A stretch of DNA of 64,000 nt from Tretioscincus oriximinensis (taxonomy: Eukaryota > Chordata > Lepidosauria > Squamata > Gymnophthalmidae): NCBI GenBank assembly GCA_022410635.1, contig JAJVDF010000017.1, forward strand, positions 4,281,423 through 4,345,422, given 5' to 3'. Below, piece by piece: positions 47,801 to 59,145 of this stretch (position 1 is its first letter; the number at the start of each line of letters is the position of its first letter). A model generated the notes under the pieces. That model saw only the letters and a list, made by a program, of their open reading frames with translations. It was not told the origin of the DNA and searched no databases. A program made the translations under genes and the position numbers.

Positions 47801-48413
47801 GCTTGTATACCTACGTCAGCCGCTTTTCCTTTTGCTTCCTTCCCGTCCTTTCGGAGCCCTGAAAAGCCTTGCGAGTCACACCTGGCTGTCAGCAGCTGCC
47901 TTGAATGCTGCTCCTTAGTCCTCAGGGGAGCCTCGATGCTTTCTTTTTAAGACGCCTGGAAAAGTGAGTTTGAAAGCGGCTTTGGGCTAATTCATGTATT
48001 AAACTTTATCACTTGACCCCTATCGCACCTGAACGTCTGGAATCGCCTCAACTAGAAGCTGCTTTAGCTGGCCAGATTTGCTGCCTTTTATCCGCATTTG
48101 AACAAGATTGACTTTTCTATGGTGCCAATTGGCTCAAATTGTTTTGTTCTTAGTTGAGCATGTGAGCTGGACATTGCATGTTAAGATCATGTGAGGTTTT
48201 CTGAACATCAGTATTGATAACCCTTTCAGGTGAACCTGATCAATATTCTTTTGGGTTGTGACTGCGTTTTGCTTTTTGGAGGAGAGGAATGTTTGGGTGA
48301 GATACAGAACACTCTGTAAGTTGCTTTGTACTTTGAGTGAAAATTCTAGCTATTTAGCATTTTGTGCTGTCTAAATTCATTTGTGCTTCTGATATATGTT
48401 TAGGAGAGAAGTT

Positions 48414-48487
48414 CTAAGTGGAAGAAGTGCTGGGCCTCGGAAGGTTGCAAATGTTAGAAAGCAGAGGAAAGCAATCCTTATTGTACC
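48414..48487 (+). other. possible 5' non-coding exon
   Basis: 74 bp flanked by an acceptor-like TATATGTTTAG and donor-like GTAAGA. One frame is open (RSAGPRKVANVRKQRKA...) but unrecognised. It could be an untranslated exon between the CpG island and the IL31RA signal exon, or a chance splice pair. Confidence 0.3.
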
Positions 48488-49738
48488 GTAAGAAAATGTT
48501 TTGTTTGCAGTTAATATATAATATCTTCTAGATCCATCTATAAAATCTTACCTTGATGGAGCATAGAGATAGCGATTGTAATTGGATGTTTCTGTAGCAA
48601 ACCATCTGTGTAGTCACAACAGAGTGCTGGTCAATTTCTGATCCCTTAGGGCACACATATATGTGATTTTCTGGGTAGGTGCAATAGGTTGCCAATCTCA
48701 TATTTATTGCAACTGAGACTTCAACTCTCTTCTCTCCAAGAACTTAGTCGTTCCAGCTGCAGGCACTTCCCTCCCCATGCATTAGATGCTAGTGAAATTG
48801 CAAAAGACAGAGAACATAGACAAGAAACCACAAGAAGATGTATGGTAAAAGGCTCTTTCCTTTTCTTAAGTAGCAATGCTATGCTGACTTCTAAAGAATC
48901 TTTTGGAGGCTAGATTGTTTATCATTCACAGGCTGTTGAATAGAAGGAAATTACTCTTGGGAGAGTTGGAATTGGCATTTGAGTGGATTCTGCTGGTAAA
49001 TTTGTCATTTATAGAATGTGCTGCCCAGTCAGCACAGTTTCCTGTAGCTGATGTAAGGCTGAAGGCACGTGCCTGACTGTAAATTTGTAATTTCCTCCCT
49101 CCTTGGAATAATGTAATGTGGGTTTCATGATGCACACAGAATCAACAGCATTATTTATTTTTATTGTGCTTAACGATTTTTTCATTTTCTATTTAAATTA
49201 TCTATTATACAGTATTGTAAAATCTTTAAACAGTTTAAATTGAAAAGGTGGCTTGCAAATAAATTGAAAAAGAAAATGTTTTAGGTTATCAGTTAAGATG
49301 TCCTGGGTCCTCCACTTATCCAATTTAATCTGAAGATTATTGAAATGTTAGTTTACTTTAGCTTTTCCAAAAGAAGATGTATTTGCCTTCTGTGACATAG
49401 AAATTTTGCAGCAGAAATTGACTGGAACAACCATCTCAATTCTTATTCTTCACCAAGACAGTTTATTTCCTGTGTGTTTGATGTGATCTTTCCAGTTTCT
49501 GATGTTATATGATATGAAGATGATTTTGCAGAAGGAGAGGAGGACATTAGAGCAAACTCATCTTTCTTTCATAATAACAATGAACCTGGCAGCAGGTGGA
49601 GAAAGTGGCAATGAGAGCTGTAGGCATGAAGACAGGCACAGAAACCACAGTAGTGGACAGGTGGTTAGATGAAACAGCAGAGGAAGAAAAGCACAGTGGT
49701 GGGGCAACAGGAAGGCCCTCATTTAATTAATAATTATA

Positions 49739-50110
49739 ATAAAGCCAGCTAGGTGACGTTCGCCAGTCACTGTTCTTTAGAACTCTCTCAACCCTATCTA
49801 CTTCACATGGTGTCTGTTGTGGATGAAGCAACAAAAGCTATGTTTGCCACCCTTTGGTGACAGGGCCGNTNANANNNNNNNNNNNNNNNNNNNNNNNNNN
49901 NNNNNNNNNNNNNNNNNNNNNNNNNNNNNNNNNNNNNNNNNNNNNNNNNNNNNNNNNNNNNNNNNNNNNNNNNTNTNANCGGCCCTGTCACCAAAGGGTG
50001 GCAAACATAGCTTTTGTTGCTTCATCCACAACAGACACCATGTGAAGTAGATAGGGTTGAGAGAGTTCTAAAGAACAGTGACTGGCCAACGTCACCTAGC
50101 TGGCTTTATA
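49739..50110. repeat. perfectly centred inverted repeat around an N run
   Basis: The arms 49739-49868 and 49980-50109 are reverse complements with one mismatch (49761 versus 50087). The isolated called bases inside the N run are symmetric too (49870/49978, 49872/49976, 49874/49974). Both arms are Sauria SINE body. The right arm continues into a complete SINE head; the left does not. Confidence 0.9.
49869..49979. other. assembly gap or uncalled bases
   Basis: 111 bp, nearly all N, exactly at the centre of the inverted repeat. Confidence 0.95.
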
Positions 50111-50180
50111 GAAGAGTCGAACTGGGTGACCATGTAAGAGTCCAGCGCTCTTAACCATTACACCAAACTGGCTCTAAGAA
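49980..50180 (-). mobile_element. Sauria SINE (minus strand)
   Basis: Minus-strand head AGAGCCAGTTTGGTGTAATGG, then the body AGCCAGCTAGGTGACGTTGG, which extends into the N run. It is the intact partner of the inverted repeat. Confidence 0.85.
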
Positions 50181-50526
50181 AGCAAGCTACAATAAATTCT
50201 AAATGCAACTGTAACCATCACAGGATACTGTAGCATTTGTAAGCAAAATTGCTCTTTTCTACTTGGGTATCGTATACTATACTAAGAGATATGACTGCTT
50301 GCTTGAGGATCCCAAGGTGTTCTGGAACTCAAAGGTAACAAACACATCTGTATGGATGAAAAATGNCTGGATAAAATTTTTGATTTAGTTTAAGTAATGT
50401 ATTTTGATTCTCCCCCCTCCCCAACTGTTAGTTAAGAGGAAAAATATCAATGACGCTGTAGTAGCTAAAGAATGTGGTGCTGAAACATGTTTTATCTTTT
50501 CAGAAAATAATTTTAATTTTATTACA

Positions 50527-50616
50527 GTGTTTCCTGATGGCTCACAATGCTCTTAAATAACATGTTGTGTACTTCACTTTGGATTTTTGCTATTTTCTTC
50601 AAAAACTGTTATATGG
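50527..50616 (+). CDS. IL31RA: IL31RA exon: 5' UTR and signal peptide
   Basis: Follows an acceptor-like TTTTATTACAG (ending 50526). ATG is at 50562, and coding runs to 50616 at phase 1: MLCTSLWIFAIFFKNCYM, a short hydrophobic signal sequence. Donor G|GTAAGA. A stop (TAA at 50557) lies just upstream of the Met in frame-neighbouring sequence, which supports this start. Confidence 0.75.
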
Positions 50617-53600
50617 GTAAGATATCCTTTTACTATTGTTCTACAGCTTTGGCTTCATAAGATCCTGAACATGCCTTCCTCCTCTCCTAGGAGTCATTTG
50701 CAGCAGTAGCAAAAAAGCAGATTCAGTCTAGGGGATAATTAGGAAAGTAATTGAAAACACATCAGCAAGTATTGTTTTGCTTCTTTATAAGTATGTGGTC
50801 AGGCCCCATTTGGAATACTGTATACTATTTTGGTCACCACATTTCAAAAAAGATATTGTGGAACTAGAGAAGGTGCAGAAAAGGACAACAAGAATGATCA
50901 AGGACCTTATGAAATCTGGCTGCAATGTCTGGGTCTTTTCAGCCTTGAAAGACAGTGTTGGAAAGGCGATCTGATTGAAGTGTATAAAATTATCCACGGG
51001 ATGGATAAGTTGAATAGGGAATTGTTTTCATTATCGCACAACAATAGGACCAGGGGGCATTCCTTGAAACTGTTGGGCAGAAGAGTGAGGACAGACGAAG
51101 GAAGGTATTTTTTCTCCCAGAAGGTTATCGGCCTTTGGAATTTACTTCCAGAAGAGGAGATGGTAGTTAGCAGCTTGGATAGCTTTAAGAGAGGATTAGA
51201 CAAGTTCATGGACACCAAGGGTATAAACAGCTACTAGGGTGGATGTCTTGATACTTCCTCTGAGTTGGAGCAAACTTGAAAAACCATATGCAGGGCATCT
51301 GGAACAGTTGAAGATTTTGCCTCCTTCTGTTCCAGGCTGCCCAGGTGCAATTGGTGGGCCAGTTTGTGAGATAGAATGCTGGACTAGATGGGCTCTGGCC
51401 CGATTCGGCAGGGCTCCTCTTAAGTTCTTATGAAAGCAGCTTAAGTGCAAGCAAAAATATTCATGTAAAATACTTAAAGCTGTCCAATTTCTTTTTGTTT
51501 TAATTTCTGATAAGAATTCTTCATACTATATTTTAAAGGAAGGGGGAAGGGAGAAAACACAATTACGTTGCAAACAGAAATAGTTTAATTTACTTTCCTA
51601 TTACTTAAAAAGACAAAACATATGTGACACATATTTTTGATCCATCTTCATTTTTGAAGAACTGGACTGAAACAGGTTTTTCCTGGTTTAGTCCATTTTT
51701 TCAGGACTGAAGATGAATTAAAAATATTTGTCAAATCAGCACCATAGCGACGTATTCAGACTTTTCAATATTATATCTCACGTTTTCTTGAATGCTGAGA
51801 AAAGAAAGCCACCAAAAGTATTAAAATTCAGATTAAGTTAAAAACAGCAATTTTCTTGGAATTATATTATGATTGCCTCACATACCTATGGCAATTCTAA
51901 CATACTTCCAAGATAGTTCACCCAAAATGTACAATAGAAATTCCAGCTCTGATGCTTCTCTTCCTTTTCCTCATAGTACCATTGTTACTGCAAAAATGCC
52001 ATTGACTCTGGTCATACCTACATTTTACTTCCACTTCAGTTCATTTTTAGAGTGAAAAAAACAACCAGCAAAGTGTCAAGTTTTATTTATTTTTTAGCAT
52101 TCTCTTAATTCAGAAAACCAACTTTTGTTTTGCTAATATTGAAAGAAAATTACTAATCAATTTGCTGTTGTGGTTTTCCATTCTGAAAGTTAACTGAAGT
52201 TGGATTAGAATTTAGTGTAATCGGGACCAGAATTTAGAAACTGCATGAAAAAAAAGAAGTGGGCAGATGCTTCTTACATTTGGGAGTTTTACAAAAAAAA
52301 AAGTGATTCTGCAAAGAATCANTTGACAAAAGTGTTTGCTTCAACATTGTTTTCTGCAGTTTGGTGGGGATTGTGAAAGTTAACTGCAAAGTTGCAGATC
52401 TTGCAGTTTCCTCTTGCCATCTGAAAGGTGTATGAATTGTTGTATAATTGAAATAAGACAATAAAATATACTAAAGAGAAAATGTATGAATTTTATGAAA
52501 CAATTATACAATATCATGGTGGGGATGAGTAGCTGACTTACTGTAAAGAAAAGAGTTGGAAGTGTATTATATGGCATGTTTTATGTTTTGACTTTAGTGT
52601 ATCTGACCTATGATTTTTCTTTAAAACAGAATCTGTAGAAAATCCTCAGATTTTCCCTTCATTCCCTTTAATCAAAAGCGGTTCAACTTTGCAAGTGTTT
52701 TGTAGTATTGGCGAAAGGCTGTTTCCATATAAAAACGCAAGTCATATAATTTGGACACTGAATGAAGCTATGATTGCAGAAGAAAACTACCTAATTGTCA
52801 ATGAGTCCGTCTCTGGAGTAATTATTCATAATTTCACTTACGGAAGAGCCCGCATTAAGTGCTTTGTTGATTTTCCTGTTGCAAAGCAAATCCTGGCTCA
52901 GTCTGAAATTAAGTCAGGGTGTAAGTAAGCTTTAAAATTTTGAACTAAAAGCTGGTAATTTAAACAATTTAACCATATTTAACAGTATTTTATGATTATA
53001 TAGAGTGTTGTGGTGGTTATAGTTACAATAATATGACTATCAACTCATCTAAAATGTAGCCAGATTTTTATATTGTGCAAAACTAACCATAAACATTATT
53101 TATTTGTTCTTAATTGCAGCTTCTCCCCAGAAACCAGAAAATATTTCCTGTGTTTTTTATTATAATCAAGATCTTACTTGTAATTGGGCACCTGGAAAAG
53201 AAACACATGATGAAACCAGTTATACTCTCATAAAAAAGTCGTAAGTGCCAATTGGCAGATAATTAACATGTGTGAAAAAGATTTAGACACTGAATGAAGC
53301 AGAAGAAAACTACCCTATTGCATTTTTATTTTACATATCCTAAGTATATTTTTCTAAGGTCTCATTACAGCAGGACCCTTTAGTCTGGTTTGGGAGAAAA
53401 TGAGATGAAATTTCCATTGAGTTTCATTTCTTTCCCTTCCTGTGCTGACAATCTAGACTTTTTGGGGGTGGAAACTTCCACCTCTGGATAAGGAATGGGC
53501 AGACTGGAAACTTCCCTTCCGTGAAGTAGCCAGTTGTGAGCATTCCTAAATGGGTGCATGTATGCTCGAAGAGGTTTATTTAATTTGATTTATTTAAAAT

Positions 53601-56600
53601 GATTTATATTCTGCCCTCTACCAATGGTCCCAGGGCAAGTAACAAAAGAACAAGAAATCAACAACAACAACAAAAACAAAACATTCATAAGATGTTTAAA
53701 AAGATCCATACCTCCCTCTTTCCATCCCTGCAACCCACNCACCTCCCTGGAAGGACNGAATGCAGAGGGAGCTAGAATATTTAGGAGTCAAAAGCCTGGG
53801 TGAACAGGTATGTTTTTACCAGGCGCCAAAAACTGCATAATGTAGGCATGTGGTGAGTCTCTAGAACAGTGGTCCTCAAACATTTTAAACAGGGGGCCAG
53901 CTCACTGTCCCTCAGACCGTTGGAGGGCTGGACTAGAGTTTNAAAAAAACCTACGAACAAATTCCTATGAACACTGCACATACCTTACCTTAATTCCAAT
54001 TCCTCTCTTAGATGCAACTGAAGAGGCTGGAGCCAGGAAGGGAGGAGCAAGGAGGAGGAGGAGGAGGGGAGGAAAGAAAGGAAAGAGAGTGGGAGCTCAG
54101 GAAAGAAAGGGAGAGAAGTGGCCNGTGCTGTTGTGGGCCGGATCAATGTCTTTGGCGGGCAGCATGTGGCCCCCAGGCCTTAGTTTGAGGACTCTTGATG
54201 CATGTTCTATTAGTATAGCAAGGTCCTATTTAGCTGAGACAGATTTCTGCTACTTTGTTCCTTTTTTCTTTTATATTTCTTACCTATATGCTCTTCTTTA
54301 TTTTTTTCCTTGTTAAATTATATCCTATTCGTTTCAGCCCACAGTTAAACCTGTCTATTTCTTTTTGAATCTTTTCCCTCTCTTCCAGATAAGTAGTTAT
54401 GAATCCTAGCTTTGTGTCACACCCAGATTTGTTCAGCATTTCCTTGATTCCCTGTCAGCTAGGGTCTCAGACAGAGCATTGTGGTGCTCCACTTAATTAC
54501 CCTCTAGGCAGATGTGAAATTATTTATGATTGTGCTCTAGGTATGATCACAAAATTAATACTTTACCCTTTTATTAAAATATGATTATGATATTAAGAGA
54601 AACTTTTTCCAATGGTTTCCTGAAGTCAAGGTGTACTATAGTCCGGGACTGATGTGAAACATATAGGTCTGTAGTTTCCCAACTCCCTTGTCATTTGTTT
54701 GTTTGAAATTAAGGAATCTGTCCTTCTCCCATCGCTTTGGACATTTCCTCTTGTCTATCAAATCTCAAATATTGCAGAGAGTGATTGTGTAAGTTTATTA
54801 TTGAGATCTTTGAGATGACTGTGGCCAATTATTTCCTCACCTTCACTTTGTCTATCCAGAGCTTCAGTGAGACAATGTGAAACAACTGGGGCCTCAGTTC
54901 CCTTCTGAACTAAAATTGATTAAAATAGGAGTTTGGAAATTTTGCATAGAATCATAAATGTATGAGTCTATGAGTCCGATGCTGTGCCATAGAATCTTAA
55001 AATTATTTATCATAATCGTAGATAAATTCCTGTAGCAAGAATATTTGTGAGCATAATGGCATATATGTTGCCAGCATATTTTAACTCTTTCTTGCTGGAC
55101 TTCCAAAACTTCTGCAAAGCTGGACATTTCCAGCATCTATGAAAATATGTTGGAGGCGTGCATGCCACATGCTCTCCTCATAGGTAGTTTCTTGATCTAG
55201 AAATTCTTGCAATTTTAAAAGAATTTTGGTTCTAAGCTCACATTTTTCTGATAAAACACCATTATTTTTGTTAGTGATCTGGTTCCATATCTCATTTGCA
55301 ATCTGAGTACCTATGTCTTTATTGCATTACTTTCAATCCAGTTAGTGTTGTTTTTTTGAAAGTCTATCATACGTCTATAGATTCTAAAAGTTATTCCTGT
55401 AATCAAAACTACAGCTTGGCTTATATTTTTAAATTTGCTAATGGGTTTCTTAATATACTGTATTTTATATAATTACTGTTTAATGATATAACATTACTGA
55501 TATAATATTACAGTGTTTATATTGTAANGCTGGAAAGTTGGAATTCACAGTATTCCAGCCAGATACCACACCTACATAATACAATTTTAATCTGAAAATA
55601 TGGCAAATTCAAAACATATTTTTTAATAGGTTTAATTAATATTTTCTTCCTATGTTTTTTGAATAGTCATGTAGGGGAATGGAATTGTACGACTAAAGCT
55701 TTTTCATGCACACTGAACAATCAGCCATTTTCCAACCGAAAGTTCGAAGTTTGGGTGAAAGCAAAAAATACCTTTGGGGAAGTAAAGTCAGAACATGTTA
55801 TCTACACGTCAGAAAAAATTTGTAAGTTTATAAACTAACATAAAATAGAAATACTGAAAATGCAGACTGTGACTGGTTATACAGTTTCTGATCCATATTA
55901 AATACCAGAAAGGACGTTTGGGGCGAGTTCTCACGAGAGGATAAAAAGGGATCTGAGCTGGCCACATGCGTTTTCCGTAAAATGGCATGGCCATGCTCAG
56001 ACTGTACAGCAATGCGTGTGCTGAGCAAAGTTCACTCAGAAAATTGTTGCAGGTGCAGCTTAAGGCAATTTACGTTAAGTGCACTCTGACGACAATTTTC
56101 CCTGCCTCTTTTGGATCTCTTTTTTTTAACATCATGAGAATCTGGCTGTGCTCAGTTTGGGAGAGCAGACGGCAGCACAACTGATTTTTNAAAAAAAATC
56201 CCCCTGCAAAGCAGCAGGGATAATCTTGAGTATAGTCTGGAGCTATAAGCAAACCCAAGGAAGGGGGATCAGATGAGATCAGCCTTCGATTGAAATGCTG
56301 CAGCTACAAGGAAAAAGAGATGAGAGTTTGCAGGGTTCTGTTCAGGAAAATAGAGGAGAAAGAAAACTTTTAGAAACTTCATTCAAGGGGCCGAATGCAG
56401 GGATAGAAAATGTGCTCTTCTACCCTGTTTTGTGCAGTTGCTGAAATGAAGCCAAAACAGGGCTGGGGAAGAGGGATAATAGTGAAGTAAATTCTCATTC
56501 ACTTCTCTTTTCTCCAAACAACGTTTTTCTCCCTGATGAAAATCAGTCTTTCACGGGTTTTTTTTTAAGTCCACCACCTCCTAAACCTATGTTGCCTTTG

Positions 56601-57766
56601 AGCTACTTTTTTCATGTATGTAGATTCAACTTAGGTAACACAAGGTTTCATCATAAATCTTAATTTCTGTTCTGTAGAATCTATACACAGAAATTAAATG
56701 TTATTACTGAATAATTACTGCTTAGAAATCTTCTTTGCTTTGTTGGTATACAATTTGGGCTTTACACGTTAGCTGGAAGAGAAGACCAGGTAGTTGAAAC
56801 AGAAGAATCAGAAGGCACATGATGCATCTGTGCAAGCATATTACAAATAATTAATTGAATGTAGAGTAGTAAAGACAAGGAAGAGACTGTTCTTTCTCAG
56901 GAACCATTGAATTCCAGAATATGAGGAAGGAAAATTGATCTAAATGGTGATGAAATTTTCTCATTTCTGCCCTGTTATGTTTTTGTGTAACATATGTTAC
57001 TAACACTGGTCCAACAGTTAAGGCAGAAAATGCCAAACTATTGCACACATAGTTTTATGTTGTCAGTTGAACACATTTTGAGTGAGTTTTAATTCTTTGC
57101 CTTTAACAAAGTTCTGCTGTGCATATTCAACCATAGGTAGTCATAGGTCTGTGAGGCAGCCAGTGTTAAGAGTCGTACGAGAATCATCCATGTTTTATCA
57201 GATCTTCTGTTTGGTGATGTCACTTCTGGCTCCTGCTTCTGGAAAGAGCATCCTGAGAATCCCAATTCACATCACAAATGATGCCATTTTGAGTCTCTGC
57301 TTCCGGAAAGGGTGTCTGCTGTGACATCCCTTTTGGGGTAGGACCAGATGTGACATCATCAAATTTTGCAAAAGCGATTTCCGCACGTTATGTCAAAAAC
57401 TTCCAGCATGGGAGGCATTCTGTGCAAAATAGAACCAAGTTTCCTAAGCAATTAATGCAGCTTTATATTACTAGATATATGGAAGGAATTGTTGCCACTC
57501 AAATCCTGAACAACTTACTTGTCTCTTAGCCATTCTGTTCCTACAGAATCCTTTTTGTTATTGACATATAGTTGTGTTTTAAATCAAGACAGCTCTGTTT
57601 TTATATTTCAGTCAAGCCAAATGCTCCTCAGATAAGTGAAGTAAAACCAATTCCAGGGGTGAAGCAAATGCTAAAGATTTCCTGGAGAAAACTAGACTAT
57701 CTGCGTGTGAGTCCAGACCCTGCAAAATTTCAGATTCGCTACAGAGATGCAAAGGAGAATAACATG
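50527..57766 (+). CDS. IL31RA: Interleukin-31 receptor subunit alpha, 5' part (gp130-like class I cytokine receptor)
   Basis: Cell-surface receptor; in mammals it pairs with OSMR to bind IL-31 and signals through JAK/STAT. Visible coding exons: 50562-50616, 52630-52920, 53120-53240, 55667-55821, 57612-57766. They join in one frame for 259 codons. Order: signal peptide; Ig-like D1 with several N-glycosylation sites; D2 with the class I C-x9-C-x-W signature (KPENISC ... LTCNW) and a second Cys pair (WNCTTKAFSC); start of D3 (KPNAPQISEVKPIPGVKQML). KPENISCVFYY and NWAPGKET closely resemble mammalian IL31RA, and the slot next to DDX4 on the same strand fits. gp130 (IL6ST) is the main alternative because D1 resembles gp130. 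The WSxWS motif, membrane segment and cytoplasmic part lie beyond the window. Confidence 0.88.
50690..51435 (+). mobile_element. CR1/L3-like LINE 3' end in IL31RA intron 1
   Basis: ORF2 C-terminus (YVVRPHLEYCILFWSPHFKK, then ELEKVQKRTTRMI) followed by the shared 3' UTR, ending TCTTAAGTTCTTATG at about 51432. 5'-truncated and frameshifted near 50910. Confidence 0.87.
51440..52629. other. IL31RA intron, no recognised feature
   Basis: AT-rich, no repeat or exon recognised. Confidence 0.4.
52630..52920 (+). CDS. IL31RA: IL31RA exon: N-terminal Ig-like domain (D1)
   Basis: 291 bp, phase 1-1, a single-exon domain of about 97 residues. It has LQVFCSIGERLF, SHIIWTLNEAMI, IVNESVSGVIIHNFTYG and RIKCFVDF, with paired Cys residues and N-glycosylation sequons. 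The pattern matches gp130 D1 (IVWKTNH..., TIINRTASSV...). Acceptor AAAACAG, donor GTAAGT. No stop or frameshift. Confidence 0.9.
53120..53240 (+). CDS. IL31RA: IL31RA exon: D2 first half
   Basis: 121 bp. PQKPENISCVFYYNQDLTCN and WAPGKETHDETSYTLIKK, the class I cytokine-receptor C-x9-C-x-W signature. Acceptor TAATTGCAG, donor GTAAGT. Confidence 0.95.
53585..53865. repeat. old interspersed repeat
   Basis: TTTATATTCTGCCCTCTACC, then CCCAGGGCAAGTAAC, then AAAAGCCTGGGTGAACAGG, then TTTTTACCAGGCGCC. It resembles the 40640 and 41570 family. Confidence 0.5.
53867..54197. mobile_element. hAT-type MITE
   Basis: The left end CAGTGGTCCTCAAAC and right end GTTTGAGGACTCTTG are imperfect inverted repeats. 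Inside are GGGGGCCAGCTCACTGTCCC and GCATGTGGCCCCCAGGCC, as in hAT-derived repeats of many vertebrates. No clear 8-bp target duplication was seen. Same broad type as 235-485. Confidence 0.75.
54200..55666. other. IL31RA intron; possible degraded L1 3' region at 54940-55430
   Basis: 54940-55200 (GGACATTTCCAGCATCTATG, AAAATATGTTGG) parallels the minus-strand L1 segment GGGGACATTGCCCCCACA and AAATATGTTCC at 62279. Frames are destroyed. The rest is unrecognised. Confidence 0.35.
55667..55821 (+). CDS. IL31RA: IL31RA exon: D2 second half
   Basis: 155 bp. HVGEWNCTTKAFSCTLNNQP, then KFEVWVKAKNTFGEVKSEHV: the second Cys pair and the last strands of D2. Acceptor TTGAATAG, donor GTAAGT. Confidence 0.93.
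55822..57611. other. IL31RA intron, no recognised feature
   Basis: Contains TGATGTCACTTCTGG-like words at 57212 and 57348 related to those at 29260. No exon or known repeat recognised. Confidence 0.4.
57612..57766 (+). CDS. IL31RA: IL31RA exon: D3 first half
   Basis: 155 bp ending phase 0. KPNAPQISEVKPIPGVKQML, then ISWRKLDYLRVSPDPAKFQI, the first strands of the second fibronectin-type domain of the cytokine-binding module. The next exon, with WSxWS, is not in the window. Donor ATG|GTAAAC. Confidence 0.92.
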
Positions 57767-58320
57767 GTAAACTGAAACTCAGAAATACTTTGTTCAGAAG
57801 ATGGATGAGTCAGGAAGCTTAAGAAATGTGACAAATATTGCATATTTAGAATTACAAAGATATTTTTCAGAAATATTTTTTACTGAAAGCATCCTGCATT
57901 CTCCTTTGAAAGGTCTTTGAAAATCTTCCTTCCCCAACCATGTCTAAATGCACAACTTTCTTCATTATAGGGAATTACAAGTTGCTTATTATATTTTTTT
58001 CTTAAAGAATAACTCCTTGCCAGCCTGGATTTTAGAAAAATTCTAAAAGTCCATTACTCTAAAATGTACTCATTTCTTCTATAGTCTGATCAGCCCATGT
58101 TGTTCCATCTTCCTAAGTGGCCTAGGTTAGCATCTTGGAAACACTTATTTTTACATGAATGTCACTCTCTGATTCTGTTCTGGGAATCAAGGCTGCCCTA
58201 TTCCTTATTGCTAGACTGATACCATCTACGTTTTCTTGTTAGTCACTAAAGTGTCATCCATATAATGGTATAGACTGTGGTAGATGGCACAGGCAGAGAG
58301 CCAGCAGGGGGTAGGTGACT
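57767..58320. other. IL31RA intron, no recognised feature
   Basis: No coding or repeat signal recognised. Confidence 0.4.
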
Positions 58321-59145
58321 TTCCAGTGTTTTGAACAGAGTGTCAGATGTAAGACTATCTGCCTGCTGGAGAGAAGTCATGGGTGTGTGTTCGGTGCAAG
58401 GAGCTCCTGGCTTTCAGGGAACATGTTTCTTCCCTTGAAGCAAAAGCAGCCGAACTGGAGAAACAGAGAGACAAGTATGAGAATAAGACCTCCAGGGATA
58501 CAGTAGGATCCCACTCCTCTGAGTGCATCCATACAGCTGTCTTGGAGATTGGGAGTCTCAGTTAGAGAGGACATCTGATGGAAGAAGAGGGACAGCCACC
58601 CTCAGTGGGGTCCCCTTCCTTGGAAGATGCACTGGTATCNTCTTGCACCAAGGGTAGTCCCCCAAGTGTGGTGGGAGGAGAGCTTGTTGTGGTGGGTGAT
58701 TTGATTGATAGGCATATAGAGAGGAGGTGTGTGATGGGCTGCTAAGATTGTGGACATCACACTGCATCTAGATAGGCTGATAGATAGTGCTGGGGAGGAG
58801 CCAGGTGTTGTGGTACATGTTGGTACCAATGACATTGGGAGAGCCAAATGGGGAGTCCTGGAAGCTAAATTTAGGTTGTTAGGCAGAAGATTGAAATCTA
58901 AGGTAGCATTTTCTGAAATGTTACCTGTTCCATGTGCAGGACCAGCTAGACAGGCAAAGTTTGGCTATGGCATCCTGAGGAATGATTTAGTTTGTCAGGA
59001 ACTATGAAACATTTTGGGACAGGCCATACCTGTACAAAGGTTATGGGTTGTACTTGAACTAAGATGAAACCAGACTGTTAGTATTTAATATTAAAAAGGT
59101 TGCAGAGCAGCTTTTAAACTGATAGCTGGGGGAAAGCCAACAGGA
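58320..59145 (+). pseudogene. CR1/L3-like LINE ORF1 fragment with esterase-type GTND motif
   Basis: Frames in order: WVCVRCKELLAFREHV, SLEAKAAELEKQRDKYEN (coiled coil), then VVVHVGTNDIGRAKWGV, the GTND block of the SGNH/esterase domain found in CR1 ORF1, and KSKVAFSEMLPVP. Stops and shifts break it. It ends next to the left edge of DIRS copy 3. Confidence 0.75.

Noticed and set aside
49798..50050. Identical short proteins on both strands around the N run
   Set aside because: Direct consequence of the inverted repeat and uncalled bases; the sequence is SINE body.
50527..57766. Identification as IL6ST (gp130) because of the Ig-like D1
   Set aside because: The D2 signature KPENISCVFYY and NWAPGKET fits IL31RA better. 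In the conserved DDX4-IL31RA-IL6ST order, IL6ST lies further on and on the opposite strand. Kept as the main alternative.
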